Positions 10,299 to 20,414 of a stretch of 64,000 nt of DNA are shown here, one piece after another (position 1 is the stretch's first letter; each line of letters begins with the position of its first letter). Position numbers and translations under genes: made by a program. The stretch comes from Phytophthora sp. 'mugwort' (lineage: Eukaryota > Oomycota > Peronosporomycetes > Peronosporales > Peronosporaceae), in the NCBI GenBank assembly GCA_033558025.1, contig JAUCEF010000018.1:3100001-3164000 (forward strand), in the 5' to 3' direction. The notes below the pieces were generated by a model. It saw only the letters and a program-made list of their open reading frames with translations. It was not told the origin of the DNA and did not search any database.

Positions 10299-11592
10299 AT
10301 GATCTTTGTGTGCAAGTGGAAGTCGTGCAAGAAGACCATCAAGGCCGATGACGCGCAGAAAGTCGTCCTGGCATGTTCAAATGGGAAGTGCGACAACCAG
10401 ATTCACCGTGCCTGTTTGGATGATCTCCTCTCCGTGTTTTGCGATGATTCCAGTGAGGCTGCGATGGTGTGTGTGGTAAGCGCTGCTTGAATGCTGTGCG
10501 CAAGTCAGCAAGTGTCATCCTCTACATCACCACAACAGTGAAGAAACGTGTTGCATGGCACAATGAGCCCCGTACCCAGTATCAGCTCTCTCAGCTGCTT
10601 GATCGACTGGCTGACATCGGGGAGCAACTACGCTCGCTATCGTGGAGGTGATGCTAAACACGGAGAAACGAAGACGGCTATAGCTGGTGAGACCGTGCGC
10701 TTCCTGTACGACTGCGGGGTTAACACGAATCGGAGTGTAAATGATATCCAGTCGAAAATCTCAAGCCTCGAGCAGACTTATAAGATGGCTGCAAATTGGC
10801 TTGGAGCAACGGGCCAAGGCGTCGAGGATGAAAAGAGTTTGCGCGAAGCAATCCTCTCGCGCTGCCTTACTACTACGAGCTGCATGATGTCATGAATGAC
10901 CGAGCAAGCACCCGGCCGTTGTTGATGAACACGGATGATCTTAATTCTAGCGGATTGAGCGATGAAGAAGAAGACGGCTCCGTTAGTGGTAGTTCCACAT
11001 TTGGTGCACCTTGTTATCAGCAAGGCCAATCGACATCAACAATAACAGACACAGACTCAGTGGCTGGAGATGTGTCCACGACGGTAGCTGCCTGTTCCCC
11101 GATGGATAATGCCTGTGCTGGACCGCGTATCATTTCCCTGAACGGACAACAGCCAACTGTAGAAGCGAGTAAGCAGAATGAATATGGTGCCGTCGTGCCA
11201 CAAACCAATCTCAAAGACCGCAAACGCGCATCAAGCACTCCTCGTTCTATTGGCTAGTCTAACAAGAAAGCCAAGGACACTCCCTGCCTACGGTCTACCC
11301 TCTAGCCGATCTGAAGAAGAAGAAGTTCGCTCAAGAAAAAGAGTTCCAGTTGCAGTCACTGAAACTGAAGCGTGACAAGGCGGAAGCAGCAGGTTACGAG
11401 ATTCGCATACGAGTTGAAGAGGCTGCTGCTCGCACCCGGCACTTCCACGCTCACGCCGGCATCTGTTACCTGAACAAAAAGGGTATGCTGTTGTGCTAGC
11501 GTCGCAAGCTTTATGAGGAAGGTGTCCCCCAAGATGAAATCGGCTCGCTTCTTCCACTCCTAGTGCCGGATCTCAAGGAGGTAGTGGGATAG
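10299..11592 (+). pseudogene. Harbinger ORF1 (Cys-rich plus Myb-like protein), broken (copy 2)
   Basis: Starts MIFVCKWKSCKKTIKADD with Cys pairs (CKWKSC, CSNGKC, then HRAC) that look like a small zinc-binding module. After a frame change it reads WHNEPRTQYQLSQLLDRLADIG and NYARYRGGDAKHGETKT, then SVNDIQSKISSLEQTYKMA, the helical DNA-binding part. A further shift near 10860 leads into an acidic Ser-rich linker (to about 11230). The charged C-terminal helix (FQLQSLKLKRDKAEAAGYE, about 11340) ends near 11592 after a TAG at about 11497. It is typical of transposon-linked Myb/SANT proteins in oomycetes, with several lesions. Confidence 0.6.
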
Positions 11593-12800
11593 TTGAGTTC
11601 GCCGCTCCTCACCTCGTGCTTTCGGCCGACTGGCTGGTTCAACTCGTCATCATCCTCCAATCTATTCCCGTTCTTCTTCACATCTTCTTCCCAGTCTTCA
11701 GGAATCGGCTCGTCAACCAGGAGATTATGCAGCCGAAGCAACTAGTGACGAGTCGAAGAAGACGACGCATGCTTTCTTGCCTTTGATCTTAACACGAATA
11801 CCAAGAAGGTACTGGATACGTGTCTTCAGTAAACCGATGCAGTGCTCTGTCTTGTTACGAGCTTTGGCAAGCTGAGTGTTGAAATGCTTCTGATAGCGAT
11901 CCATATCACTCTTGGTGGCTTTTTAAAAGCGGGCACCATACACGAAGCTGGTTGGAAGGCTGAGTCGCCTAGCAAGTACTGATTGTAGTCGAACACGCAT
12001 CTGGAGCTCTGCAGACACAACTGTTTGTCCACACTCGGTTGTCTGAACACTTCCTGGCCAGCCCACGACAGCATCTCGAAAACGCGAAACATCACTACAA
12101 ACGATTAACGCGTTAAGGGAATACCCCCCCCCCCTTCCTTGAGAAGTAATCCTTTTTTGCTGGCTTAAATGCTAGAGGAAGCAGAGTTCCATCAATTAGC
12201 CCAACGCAGTTCACGAAGCCAAACTTGTTCTGGATTCGGCGTGCTATCAGCTTCCTCTCGTCGTTATCTTTATCTGGCCAGGTAATCGTACTGTCTTGGA
12301 GCTTCAGCACAGCACGCATAGCTCGACCAACGTAATGTTTGATCGTTTCTTTCCCGATGCCAAAGAACACACCAAGCTTGAGGGACGAGTTGCGTTACCG
12401 AAGGTACCTAAGAACTTGAGCAGTACTAGCAGATGTAGTTCAGGCCCCTCACGGAAGGTTCGCTTGCCAGTGGGATTGAACACAGGATCTCCTTCGATCA
12501 GGCCCAGCAGACTTGAAAATGCCGTTCGGCTCACTCGAAAGTCGCCACGAACTCTTCATCATTTAAAACGCTGTCATCTCTTAAGTAAGTCTTCCATTTG
12601 TCAGGGCGCTTTCGGTACTGACCCGATCGGAACGCATACCGAGGAAGTGAGATCTCCTCGCAATGCAGCTCTAGTTGCTCGTCGATGTCGTCTTCAAAGC
12701 CGTCGTCTCATCGAAGAAGAAGCGTTGTGTTGCTGCTTGTCGTTTCGCGTCCAGGACTCTGCGCAGCCTTCGCAGCAGACGCTTCCATTTGCTTGTACGT
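11590..12800 (-). pseudogene. PIF/Harbinger DDE transposase, broken (copy 2)
   Basis: Minus strand, N- to C-terminal: PRYAFRSGQYRKRPDKWK region (about 12600), then LHLLVLLKFLGTFGN (12304-12534, helix-turn-helix-like), then VNCVGLIDGTLLPLAFKP with the catalytic Asp of the GxIDGT motif (about 12190), then YNQYLLGDSAFQPASCMVP with the second Asp (about 11960), then the C-terminal HNLLVDEPIPEDW (about 11720). Frame changes separate the blocks, and a poly-C run at 12123-12134 interrupts the frame directly after DYFSRKGG. The terminus converges on ORF1. Confidence 0.75.
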
Positions 12801-12956
12801 GGCATGCTTCCACTCACTAAGTCCAATGCACACGCGTTTCAACTCAGACACAAAAACAAATCTCGTGTTGCTGCGGTCACGAATGGGGTTGTCAACTTTA
12901 TTTGTTAACCCTCAAATGGTATTGGTAGAAATAGAAACTCGATATAATAAAAACCT

Positions 12957-12984
12957 GTTGTTGCTGCCAGAGTTGGCGACCACT
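12957..12984. repeat. Right terminal inverted repeat of Harbinger copy 2
   Basis: Ends GAGTTGGCGACCACT, the complement of the left terminus at 9259. It is followed by ATT, the same three bases that precede the left repeat. Confidence 0.88.
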
Positions 12985-13040
12985 ATTCAAAGGATATTAA
13001 AACAGTGCGGTAACTGGAGTGGTGCACACCGACGAATCTC

Positions 13041-13066
13041 ATTGGGAGCCAGCACAGCCGTCCAAT
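13041..13066. promoter_or_regulatory. Two CCAAT-box motifs upstream of the NF-YA gene
   Basis: ATTGG at 13041-13045 (CCAAT on the minus strand) and CCAATCA at 13062-13068. The second fits the NF-Y consensus CCAATSR. They lie about 145-170 bp before the start codon of the gene encoding the DNA-reading subunit of NF-Y. Functional binding is inference. Confidence 0.35.
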
Positions 13067-13210
13067 CATTGCGGGCTAATTATTCCATGCACGCTCATTC
13101 GCCCATTTCCGAGCTCAGGTACGTCATGCTCTTCAAGATAGGTTCGTCTACCTGCGACGTGTGTGTTCGAGTAGCCCACCTGGCCTCGGCTGCGTAGAAA
13201 TACAGCAGTC

Positions 13211-13920
13211 ATGGAGTCCGTCGAGCTGGATACGCAAATGCACGAGCAGCCCGAGTCACAGCAGCAGACGGCGACAGTCTTGGCCGATGCTCAGGCCGCG
13301 CAGATCGCGCTGTACCAGTCGCAGCAGCTCCAGTTCCTTCAGCAGATGGTAAGTCAGCGGCGTTGAAGGTCAAGTGGAGTGAACGGTGGCAACTAATGTG
13401 CGATGTATGTGTGTCGGTTATGACTACAATAGCAGCAACAGCAGCCGAACAACGAGCAATTCCGGCAGTTGTACAACAACCAGATGATGATGATGCCGCA
13501 GTTCGTGGTACGTGCAAATGGTCTTGACGTTGCTGTGTCTCGGCACACTAATTGATCGACTTGGTGGTTGCTTGCTCTTGTTACTTTGTGGAGTTTTAGC
13601 TGAACTCGTCCTTGTTGAATCCTCTAACGACTCAGGGAGCAACGACCCCCGCGGTATCGGAGGCTGTGGAGGAGGAACCCGTCTACGTGAATGCCAAGCA
13701 GTACCATCGCATCATGATACGCCGACAGCAACGCGCAAAGCTAGAGGCCAAGCTAGGAAGCAACCGCCAACGCAAGGCATATTTGCACGACTCGCGTCAT
13801 AAGCACGCCATGCGGCGCCCGCGTGGGCCTGGTGGCCGCTTCCTGACGCGTGCCGAGATCATCATGCTCCAGGAAGGGACGCTGCGCCTGGAAGACCTTC
13901 CGGCCAAGGCTGCGAAGTAG
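13211..13920 (+). CDS. NFYA: NF-YA / HAP2 subunit of the CCAAT-binding factor
   Basis: Three exons, all phase 0: 13211-13348, 13433-13507, 13600-13920; product 177 residues. Exons 1-2 give a Gln-rich N-terminus, as in NF-YA transactivation domains. Exon 3 holds the conserved core: [19 protein letters not shown] (the A1 helix that binds NF-YB/NF-YC) and a linker leading to [17 protein letters not shown] (the A2 helix and loop that insert in the minor groove at CCAAT). All hallmark residues of the core are present. NF-YA acts in the nucleus as the sequence-reading subunit of the NF-Y trimer. The gene starts 226 bp right of a Harbinger insertion and converges on the decarboxylase gene 133 bp downstream. 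The small size is close to fungal and protist versions. Confidence 0.95.
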
Positions 13921-14053
13921 AGATGCTAAGCAAGTAGATTGTAAAAACTTACCCACCGGTCTTATATCGCTCCCATCCAGGGGCCATCAACCCGTAGTAT
14001 AGTATACTTCATTCGCATCGTCTTCGTATCAAGGATAAGCATGAGCTTAGAAC

Positions 14054-16276
14054 CTAAAGCTTGCTCCCGTGGAACGACATGTAAAGTTGTTGCTGCCACA
14101 CTCGCGGGTCGCTACCCACATAGTCGCGAAGTGCGTTCGACTCGCGCTGAATTGCTTTCACATCGTTGTATGGCAGCAGCAGCAAGTGTGTTGCCGTCTC
14201 GGCGCGGACTGTGAAAGCCACAGGCTCATCGTTCAGCGATTCGCGCTCACCAAACGTTTGACCCTCGCATAACGTGTACGGGTGAGCTGATTGAACGCGT
14301 ACTCTTCCAGAACTACGTTAAAAAAAAACAAAAGTCCAGTAAGTTCCCAAACCAATCAGACTCGGGAATAAATAACGTACGCAATGAAGTAGATGGCTGT
14401 GGGCAACGATCCTCGCGCACTAATCACTTCACCAGCCCGGAAAACTTTGGCGAATAGCGGCGTATTACGCTCGTCCTTCAGACGCTCGATTTCTACGGGA
14501 TTCCAGCGCAATGTTAGACACCTCGATTACAGCGAACATAAACCACCAGTAAACCACCACAAAATGTGCTCACCGTCAAGAATGACGCTGTCTGCTGGCC
14601 AAGCCAGCCGAGCTGCAGCTGGGGACACTGCCGCCAGCGACTGACGCTTGTAAGAAACCGATGTAACGTCAATCGATGTCATGCAATAGCGGTAATTGAT
14701 CATCATGCCGAACGCTGATGTCAACGCGGACGGCGTGGTGTCCGCCATAAAGTTGATTTGCTCAACCTGGGCACCGTTTTGCAGGTGGAAGTTTGCCACG
14801 GGATCCAGAATCTTGTCCTGCTTTCGTTCAAAGAGGATGTAACGCGCACACGCAGCCGTCATGATGTCGCGAATATTTTCCACAAGCTCAGCATCCTGAT
14901 GCCATACACGATCGCTAAGCTTTTTAAGTAACCATTTGTGGAGCACCAAGTGGTTTACACCGTATTTCATGGCAAGACGCTGGGCTTGCTCCGTATTGAA
15001 GAAGCTTCGTTGCAGCGGTTCGAGACGTTGTTGCTTGAGGTCCTTTTGTTGCTTCTTTTTCAACACATTTTTCGAGTCAGAAGTAGTCTGCGACTGCTGA
15101 TCGCCGTTAGCAAGAGCTGCCTTAAACCATCGGGCAAATCCAGGTACAGGAGATAGCGTTGCGGCCGTCTTGCACTGCGGGAACATGTTGCTCATGCGTT
15201 GAATCGTGAGGAAAAGCAAATGGCTTGCGATGTTCAATCCCCGGAGTCCCGTGTTGGACGTAGACACAGAGTAGAAGATAATGTGCGATGGATTTCTCAC
15301 CAGAGGGGTCTCTTCCTCCAGGATTGGTGTGATACTGCTGCACAGGTGGTCCGTCACAACTGTCTGCACGAACACTAGTGGTGCATGTGGCATATGCATG
15401 TGAAAAAGACCGAAACAGTAGCGTTGCCGACCGGCCAGGCGGCGTTGTAGATCACGCCAGCCTCGAACTTGATGCACTCGCTCGTTCTTCAGCACAAAGG
15501 CGGCCATATCTTCAGAAGACATGTCAATACGGCGGAAGCGCATGCTTCCTTGGGTGGCAAACAAGTCGCGCATGATTAAATCCAGCAGCTCCAGAGCCTC
15601 AACGCTGGACTTTGGTAGTTTCTCTCGATGACGTTCGATCAGGATGCCCAAATCAACGCGTAAGTTGAGCAGGAACAATGGTCCAGGTTGAATAGTGCCG
15701 ACCATCAGGAAGAACTGCTCCGCAAGTGGCACGAGTCCGCGCTTGATGCTCTTGGAGATGTTGGGGTCGTTCTTACGACTAAAGCCCAGCGCTGCCGCTG
15801 TCACGTTCAGCACCAGGCCCGAACGCTTAATAGAGGGAAGCGTCTTCATCATTAATGCCAAATCTCGCACACCTAAATCCACAGCCAGAGCCAGCACTAG
15901 TTCCAGCCTTTGCGCCTCCGTGAACTTCCTGTAGTCCGCGCACAGCTGCAGTGCGAACTCTCGGCGGCGTTTGAGTCCGATCACGAAGCCGTCGCTCACG
16001 TCTGCATCCAGGAATTCCTGTTCAGACCACACGACCGTAAACGCGTCAGATTGTCGCTTTAGGCTGCAATAAGTCGTGTTATACCTGGATTTGCTTGGTG
16101 AACTCGTCGCGATTGAAGCGCACGGTCTCCACAGAAGAGAAGCCGCCGTCGGGGGCGTTGCATCGCGCACGTTCGGTATCTCTCTCCTTCAGGTGCTTGC
16201 GCACCCACTCGTCGTCGCCGCAGAACGCTAGTTGTGCTGCTGCGGCCCCCACTGCGGCCACCTGCTGAGTCGCCAT
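14054..16276 (-). CDS. MLYCD: Malonyl-CoA decarboxylase fused to a cyclic-nucleotide-binding-like domain, peroxisomal tail
   Basis: Four exons with full phase agreement: 16085-16276, 14574-16017, 14381-14492, 14054-14312; 668 residues. Residues about 65-545 are the malonyl-CoA decarboxylase domain, with GWRDLQRRLAGRQRYCFGLF, then FYSVSTSNTGLRGLNIA, CKTAATLSPVPGFARW and DPVANFHLQNGAQVEQIN. The enzyme converts malonyl-CoA to acetyl-CoA and controls the fatty-acid synthesis/oxidation balance. Exons 3-4 add a cyclic-nucleotide-binding fold: FRAGEVISARG, YFIASGRVRV, and the cassette region FGERESLNDEPVAFTV; the usual Arg of the cassette is Val here, so ligand binding may be lost or altered. The protein ends SKL, a PTS1 peroxisome signal also found on animal MLYCD, so the extra domain sits between catalytic core and targeting tail. 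Start: first ATG, at 16276. Divergent from PRPF4 (159 bp). Confidence 0.88.
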
Positions 16277-16435
16277 CTTCACTTCAAGTGTGTCGATTTA
16301 GTTTGACGTGTGAAATCGAAATATACGGTCTTAACGCTTTAACACTGTAATAAAAGTGTTTATACTTAATAAACGCGTTTAAAAAGTGTGATTTCAAGAC
16401 ACCATCAACCCGATACAGATACTGGGGACGCCACC

Positions 16436-18073
16436 ATGGGCGAGCGCAAGGGCATTTACTTCGGCGCCATCGACGCCAGCGCCGGCGATATGGTTCCCAG
16501 CAGCGTGCGCAATACTGGCGGCGGCGGACGCATGGCCAGCAACCTGGAGGCGGCTATCCGTGCGGGCAATGTGAACGTGTCAGACAACGTGGAGACGGAG
16601 GTGCTGCAGCTGTCGGAGAGCAGTCGCGCCGCCCAAGAGAAGCACGCACAGCTTCTGCGCCGCATCGAAGCGGAGAAGCGGGCGCGCAACATTGCCGTAC
16701 CCACCAGCGTGGAGGAGGTGATTCGGCGGCTGCGGCAACTCGGCGAGCCCATCACGTTGTTTGGAGAACGGCCGGCGGACCGACGCGAGCGACTGCGCGA
16801 GATTCTGTCGCGTCTGGAGCTGGAGGCGGAGGATACGGGCTTCGTGCACCAGGTTTTGGCAGATATCCAAAAGCAGGATGTCAATGTGGGTGGAGTCGGG
16901 GCGGGAGCTGTAGCAGGAGAAGAGCATGTCGTTAACAAGTCGACGAAGCCGCAGGAGGACCAGTTATTCTACGTGCCTATTAAAAACATGGCGCTTAAGA
17001 GTGTGCGTACTACCATTTTTGCACATACTGCGGTCGTCGTTGGAGCACGGCTCAAGCGAGAGCGACAAGAGAAACAGATGAGCGCTGAGGAACGCGCGCG
17101 GACAGTGGACCACCATGCTGCCGAGCTGTACGCGACATCATCGAAAATGGCGAATATCGCGAGTCAGAATGGCGATGTGCGGCCTCTGACTAGTGTGCGG
17201 TTTTCGGCTGATGGCGCTCACGTTGCTACTGGCTCGTGGAGTAGTCTTGTGAAGGTTTGGGACGCAACGAGCGCTAACGAGGTCAAGGTGTTTCGTGGAC
17301 ACGAAGATCGTGTTACTGGAGTAGCCTGGCATCCAAGCAACGTATTCTCGGAGATGACTGATGGTGCAGACTCTGTGTGCTTGTGTAGTGGCTCTGCTGA
17401 TGGTACTGCACGGCTCTGGGGTGCGGCTCGCAATGAGCCCCTGGCTGTGTTGCAAGGACACAAGGCACGTCTAGGTAAGGTCGCGTTCCACCCGCTGGGC
17501 AACTACGTTGGTACTACAAGTTTCGATCACACATGGCGGCTCTGGGACGTTGCAACGGCACAGGAGTTACTGCTGCAAGAAGGTCACTACAAGGAAGTGT
17601 ACGCGATCGCGTTTCAGAAGGACGGTGCGCTCGCAGCAACAGGCGATTTAAACGGCAATGGACGTGTTTGGGACCTCCGCTCGGGCAAAGCCATACTGCC
17701 GTTGCAGGGCCACTCCAAGCAGATTTTATCGATGGACTTCGCTGCCAACGGCGTGCAGCTAGCGTCGGGTAGCGATGATCGAAGCGTTCGGATCTGGGAC
17801 TTGCGGCAGCAGAAGTGCGCGTACATGATCCCAGCGCACAGCAATTTGGTGAGCGACGTGCGCTTCTCGCCTGGATCCAGCGAGCTGTTGTTAAGTGCGT
17901 CATACGACTCTTCCATCAAGCTTTGGCGAACTCGTGACTGGAAACTGATGACTACTCTTCGTGGACACGACGGCAAGGTCATGTCTGCTGACTTTGCTCC
18001 AGACGAGAAGCATATTGTGTCCTGCGGCTTCGACCGCACCTTCAAGCTCTGGGCCCACGAGAACGAATTCTAA
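16436..18073 (+). CDS. PRPF4: U4/U6 small nuclear ribonucleoprotein Prp4
   Basis: Single-exon gene of 545 residues; ATG at 16436 sits in GCCACCATGG. The N-terminal third is charged and contains the SFM (splicing factor motif) helix pair around VEEVIRRLRQLGEPITLFGE (residues about 100-130), which contacts Prp3. The C-terminal part (residues about 255-545) is a WD40 propeller with repeat ends such as VKVWDA, ARLWGA, WRLWDV, GRVWDL, VRIWDL, IKLWRT and FKLWAH: seven blades. Prp4 with Prp3 and CypH stabilises U4/U6 in the tri-snRNP of the spliceosome. Length and domain order are canonical. It shares a 159-bp divergent promoter region with the malonyl-CoA decarboxylase gene and is followed 145 bp later by a tandem gene. 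Confidence 0.95.
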   Translation: MGERKGIYFGAIDASAGDMVPSSVRNTGGGGRMASNLEAAIRAGNVNVSDNVETEVLQLSESSRAAQEKHAQLLRRIEAEKRARNIAVPTSVEEVIRRLRQLGEPITLFGERPADRRERLREILSRLELEAEDTGFVHQVLADIQKQDVNVGGVGAGAVAGEEHVVNKSTKPQEDQLFYVPIKNMALKSVRTTIFAHTAVVVGARLKRERQEKQMSAEERARTVDHHAAELYATSSKMANIASQNGDVRPLTSVRFSADGAHVATGSWSSLVKVWDATSANEVKVFRGHEDRVTGVAWHPSNVFSEMTDGADSVCLCSGSADGTARLWGAARNEPLAVLQGHKARLGKVAFHPLGNYVGTTSFDHTWRLWDVATAQELLLQEGHYKEVYAIAFQKDGALAATGDLNGNGRVWDLRSGKAILPLQGHSKQILSMDFAANGVQLASGSDDRSVRIWDLRQQKCAYMIPAHSNLVSDVRFSPGSSELLLSASYDSSIKLWRTRDWKLMTTLRGHDGKVMSADFAPDEKHIVSCGFDRTFKLWAHENEF

Positions 18074-18218
18074 CCTGTTAAGCAAGCGCAAGCTAGAAAG
18101 TAGACACAGAGCGTTAGCGTTGATCAGTTAATTGTTAGTTGCAACAGCGTCTCTTCAGAACATACACTTGGGTTTTGTAAGGATTCACTTCAAGTTGGTT
18201 TGATAAGCAATAAAAAAA

Positions 18219-20316
18219 ATGGATTTGGTGATGAAAACGGCGACTTCCCGGTGTTGCGGGTTCCTAGCGCTCGTAGCGATCCTCGTCCACGTAAGTGTCG
18301 GGGGTAATGCTGGGGCGGTCTCGCCAATGGCTGCCGCCAAGTGTTCGCTGGACGAGCAGCAGTTCTCGGTGGTGGTGGCGACCAGCGCGCCGCTCGGGTT
18401 GCGTCTGAGCGAGAAGCTGGAAGTGCTAGAGTTTGTGGCGGACTCCGAGGGACGCGGCCGTGCTGTGGAGGTCTCTGGTCTAGCGGAGATCGGGGATCGT
18501 CTTGTCGCCGTTAACGATGTCTCGCTTGAGGGCTTCTCGCTGCAAAAGGCGGTGGGGGAGTTGCAAGCTGCGCAATTGCCGCGAACCTTACGGTTCCAGA
18601 CGCATGACGGACGCTGCATCCAACCTCCACCAGTAGTGATGAAGGAAAGCGCCATCGACGCAGCAACTGCGTCAACAGTCACGTATGATCCGACCGATGA
18701 AGAGATTTTCGATTATGTGGTGAGATGCGATTGAGAGTTTAGGTTGGTTGACTCGGGACTGAAGTGTTTTGCGTCCAACCAGGTATCCGGTGTCGGTGAC
18801 AAGACAACGGAGCTCAGGCTCTATGCTGTGCTGTCTTCAGATGGCTCACCTCCGAGTTGTGCCTTTCGAGAGCTCGTTCTCGCTCGGCCATTCGATGCGT
18901 GTGCCCCGCTTTCGATCAACGCCACCGACAAGTACGTTCTCGTCCCGGTAAGCACTTGCACCACACAACGCATGTATAAAGAAGAACACGTATTCATGCG
19001 TTCTCGCGGTGTGAATTCGGTGAGCAGAGCGTCTTCAGCTGTCCGATGCATCAGAAGGCAGCGATAGCGGACGAAGCTGGGGCCAAAGGTGTGGTTTTTA
19101 TCCAGCGTGTGGGTGAGAAGCCCATGCGTGTGCGTATTCCGCCTGCGTCATCATTGCCACACCCCATTCACATTCCGTTGGTCATGGTTTCGACCGATTC
19201 TGGGGCTCGCTTGCTGGAACAAATGGTTGCTGTGCGCCCCGGGGAAAGTCAGCAGCTACGCTTCGTATTCAGCTCAGCATGTGCAGCTGATCGCTTTGCA
19301 GTGCACCCGGGCGATAATGACCCGTTACGCCGCTCGGCAGCCTTCCTAATCGAAGATGCGAGTGCAGGATTTCTGTCCATATCCGTTGCAACTTCAGCAG
19401 AAACGGAGCTAATTGCCGACACTTACGAGTTTCTCAAGCCGGCGGACTATAATTCGGCTGGCAGCAGCACTGGAGTCAACCTCCCGGTCGGCAGACATGA
19501 CCTCATCTTCCCCGACCCCAAAGTATTTAACCCATGCGAAGCAGACCTGATGCGGATTTCACCGTTCTCACGCCAGGGCAATATGGCGGATTCTTTCGTA
19601 GCTATCCGATTGCGAGATCCTAAGAGCCCTCGAGGATGCTCGTTAATGCGGCAATTAACTTATTTTGAGGCCAGACGTCCAGCAGGAATCATCATGGGTG
19701 ATCAACGATTCCCACACACAGCAAGTTCTCTCGCTGCTGCAGTTGCAGTTGAGCAGACTTCAATACCTGTCGTCTTTATCTCCATCAATGCGTTTCGAAC
19801 AGTCCGGTAAGTCGTTATCTGCTTTCACATATCAAATTTACGAACAATTTGCTGATTCATTGTGCAAATGCAGTCGAAAACTGCGCGAGTTGGAAACGAA
19901 TGCCGAAATCGCTAGCGAGGATAGCAACACGCACACACATGTCGAGTTCAGTGGTGAAAGTACGTCTTGCGTCTCGCTTTGCACTCGAATTCAAACGTCG
20001 TTAAGTTGTGTCGATGCTATATTGATCAATATTTTCAGATGCATTAGAACACCAATGGAAGGAACTTGCGAGCCTGACCGTGGGGTCAAACTGGCCGACA
20101 AGCGAAGCTGCACGAGACCGACTATTCCACCGCATGCTGAAGGACCAAGCTACTCTAGACGATCATGACTTGCAGCTTTCTCTCGTGAAGAATGAACGCT
20201 ACGAAGCTTTAGTTGCATCCTACTGGAATGCTCAGCGTTACTACAGCGCACGCGCTGACGATGCCGCTAAAGACGAACAAGAAGAGGACGGAAGTGAGTC
20301 AGATAGCGCTCGATAG
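18219..20316 (+). CDS. Secreted or lumenal PDZ plus PA-domain protein
   Basis: Five exons with consistent phases: 18219-18719, 18783-18947, 19028-19806, 19874-19959, 20039-20316; about 602 residues. An N-terminal hydrophobic segment (GFLALVAILVHVSVG, residues about 14-28) looks like a signal peptide. Residues about 45-125 resemble a PDZ domain: PLGLRLSEKLEVLEF as the carboxylate loop and strand, then GDRLVAVNDVSLEGFSL. Two later stretches, AGAKGVVFIQRVGEKPM and RRPAGIIMGDQRFPH followed by SIPVVFIS, resemble protease-associated (PA) folds, which occur in lumenal proteases and sorting receptors. The C-terminal 90 residues are soluble and acidic; no second membrane helix or protease catalytic motif is visible. 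The role is unknown; a lumenal binding or sorting function is inference. It converges on COQ3 98 bp downstream. Confidence 0.7.
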
Positions 20317-20414
20317 GCTGGTAGATATTTTGCGAACAGCATAGGACTTGTATTCAGAGTTGTCGGCCACGACTTTGCTTCGGACCAGCTTATTGCTGCT
20401 TGTTGTGCTGCTTA

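Larger units (their letters stand above)
9259..12984. mobile_element. PIF/Harbinger transposon (copy 2) carrying a host gene fragment
   Basis: 3.7 kb element with clear terminal inverted repeats and a 3-bp target duplication ATT (9256-9258 and 12985-12987). Inside, from left: a glutamate-synthase-like gene fragment (9383-9778), a plus-strand Cys-rich/Myb-like ORF1 (10299-11592) and a convergent minus-strand DDE transposase (11590-12800). The ORF1/transposase pair and the 3-bp duplication fit PIF/Harbinger, although ATT differs from the more usual TWA. The right end lies 226 bp before the NF-YA start codon. Both transposon genes are broken. Confidence 0.85.

Noticed and set aside
14069..14272. 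67-codon plus-strand ORF between NF-YA and the decarboxylase
   Set aside because: It lies antisense to the last exon of the decarboxylase fusion, whose frame and motifs are far more convincing.
14393..14644. A separate small gene for the cyclic-nucleotide-binding fold
   Set aside because: The fold has no start codon of its own, begins mid-domain in exon 3, and joins the decarboxylase exon with exact phase through two ordinary introns.
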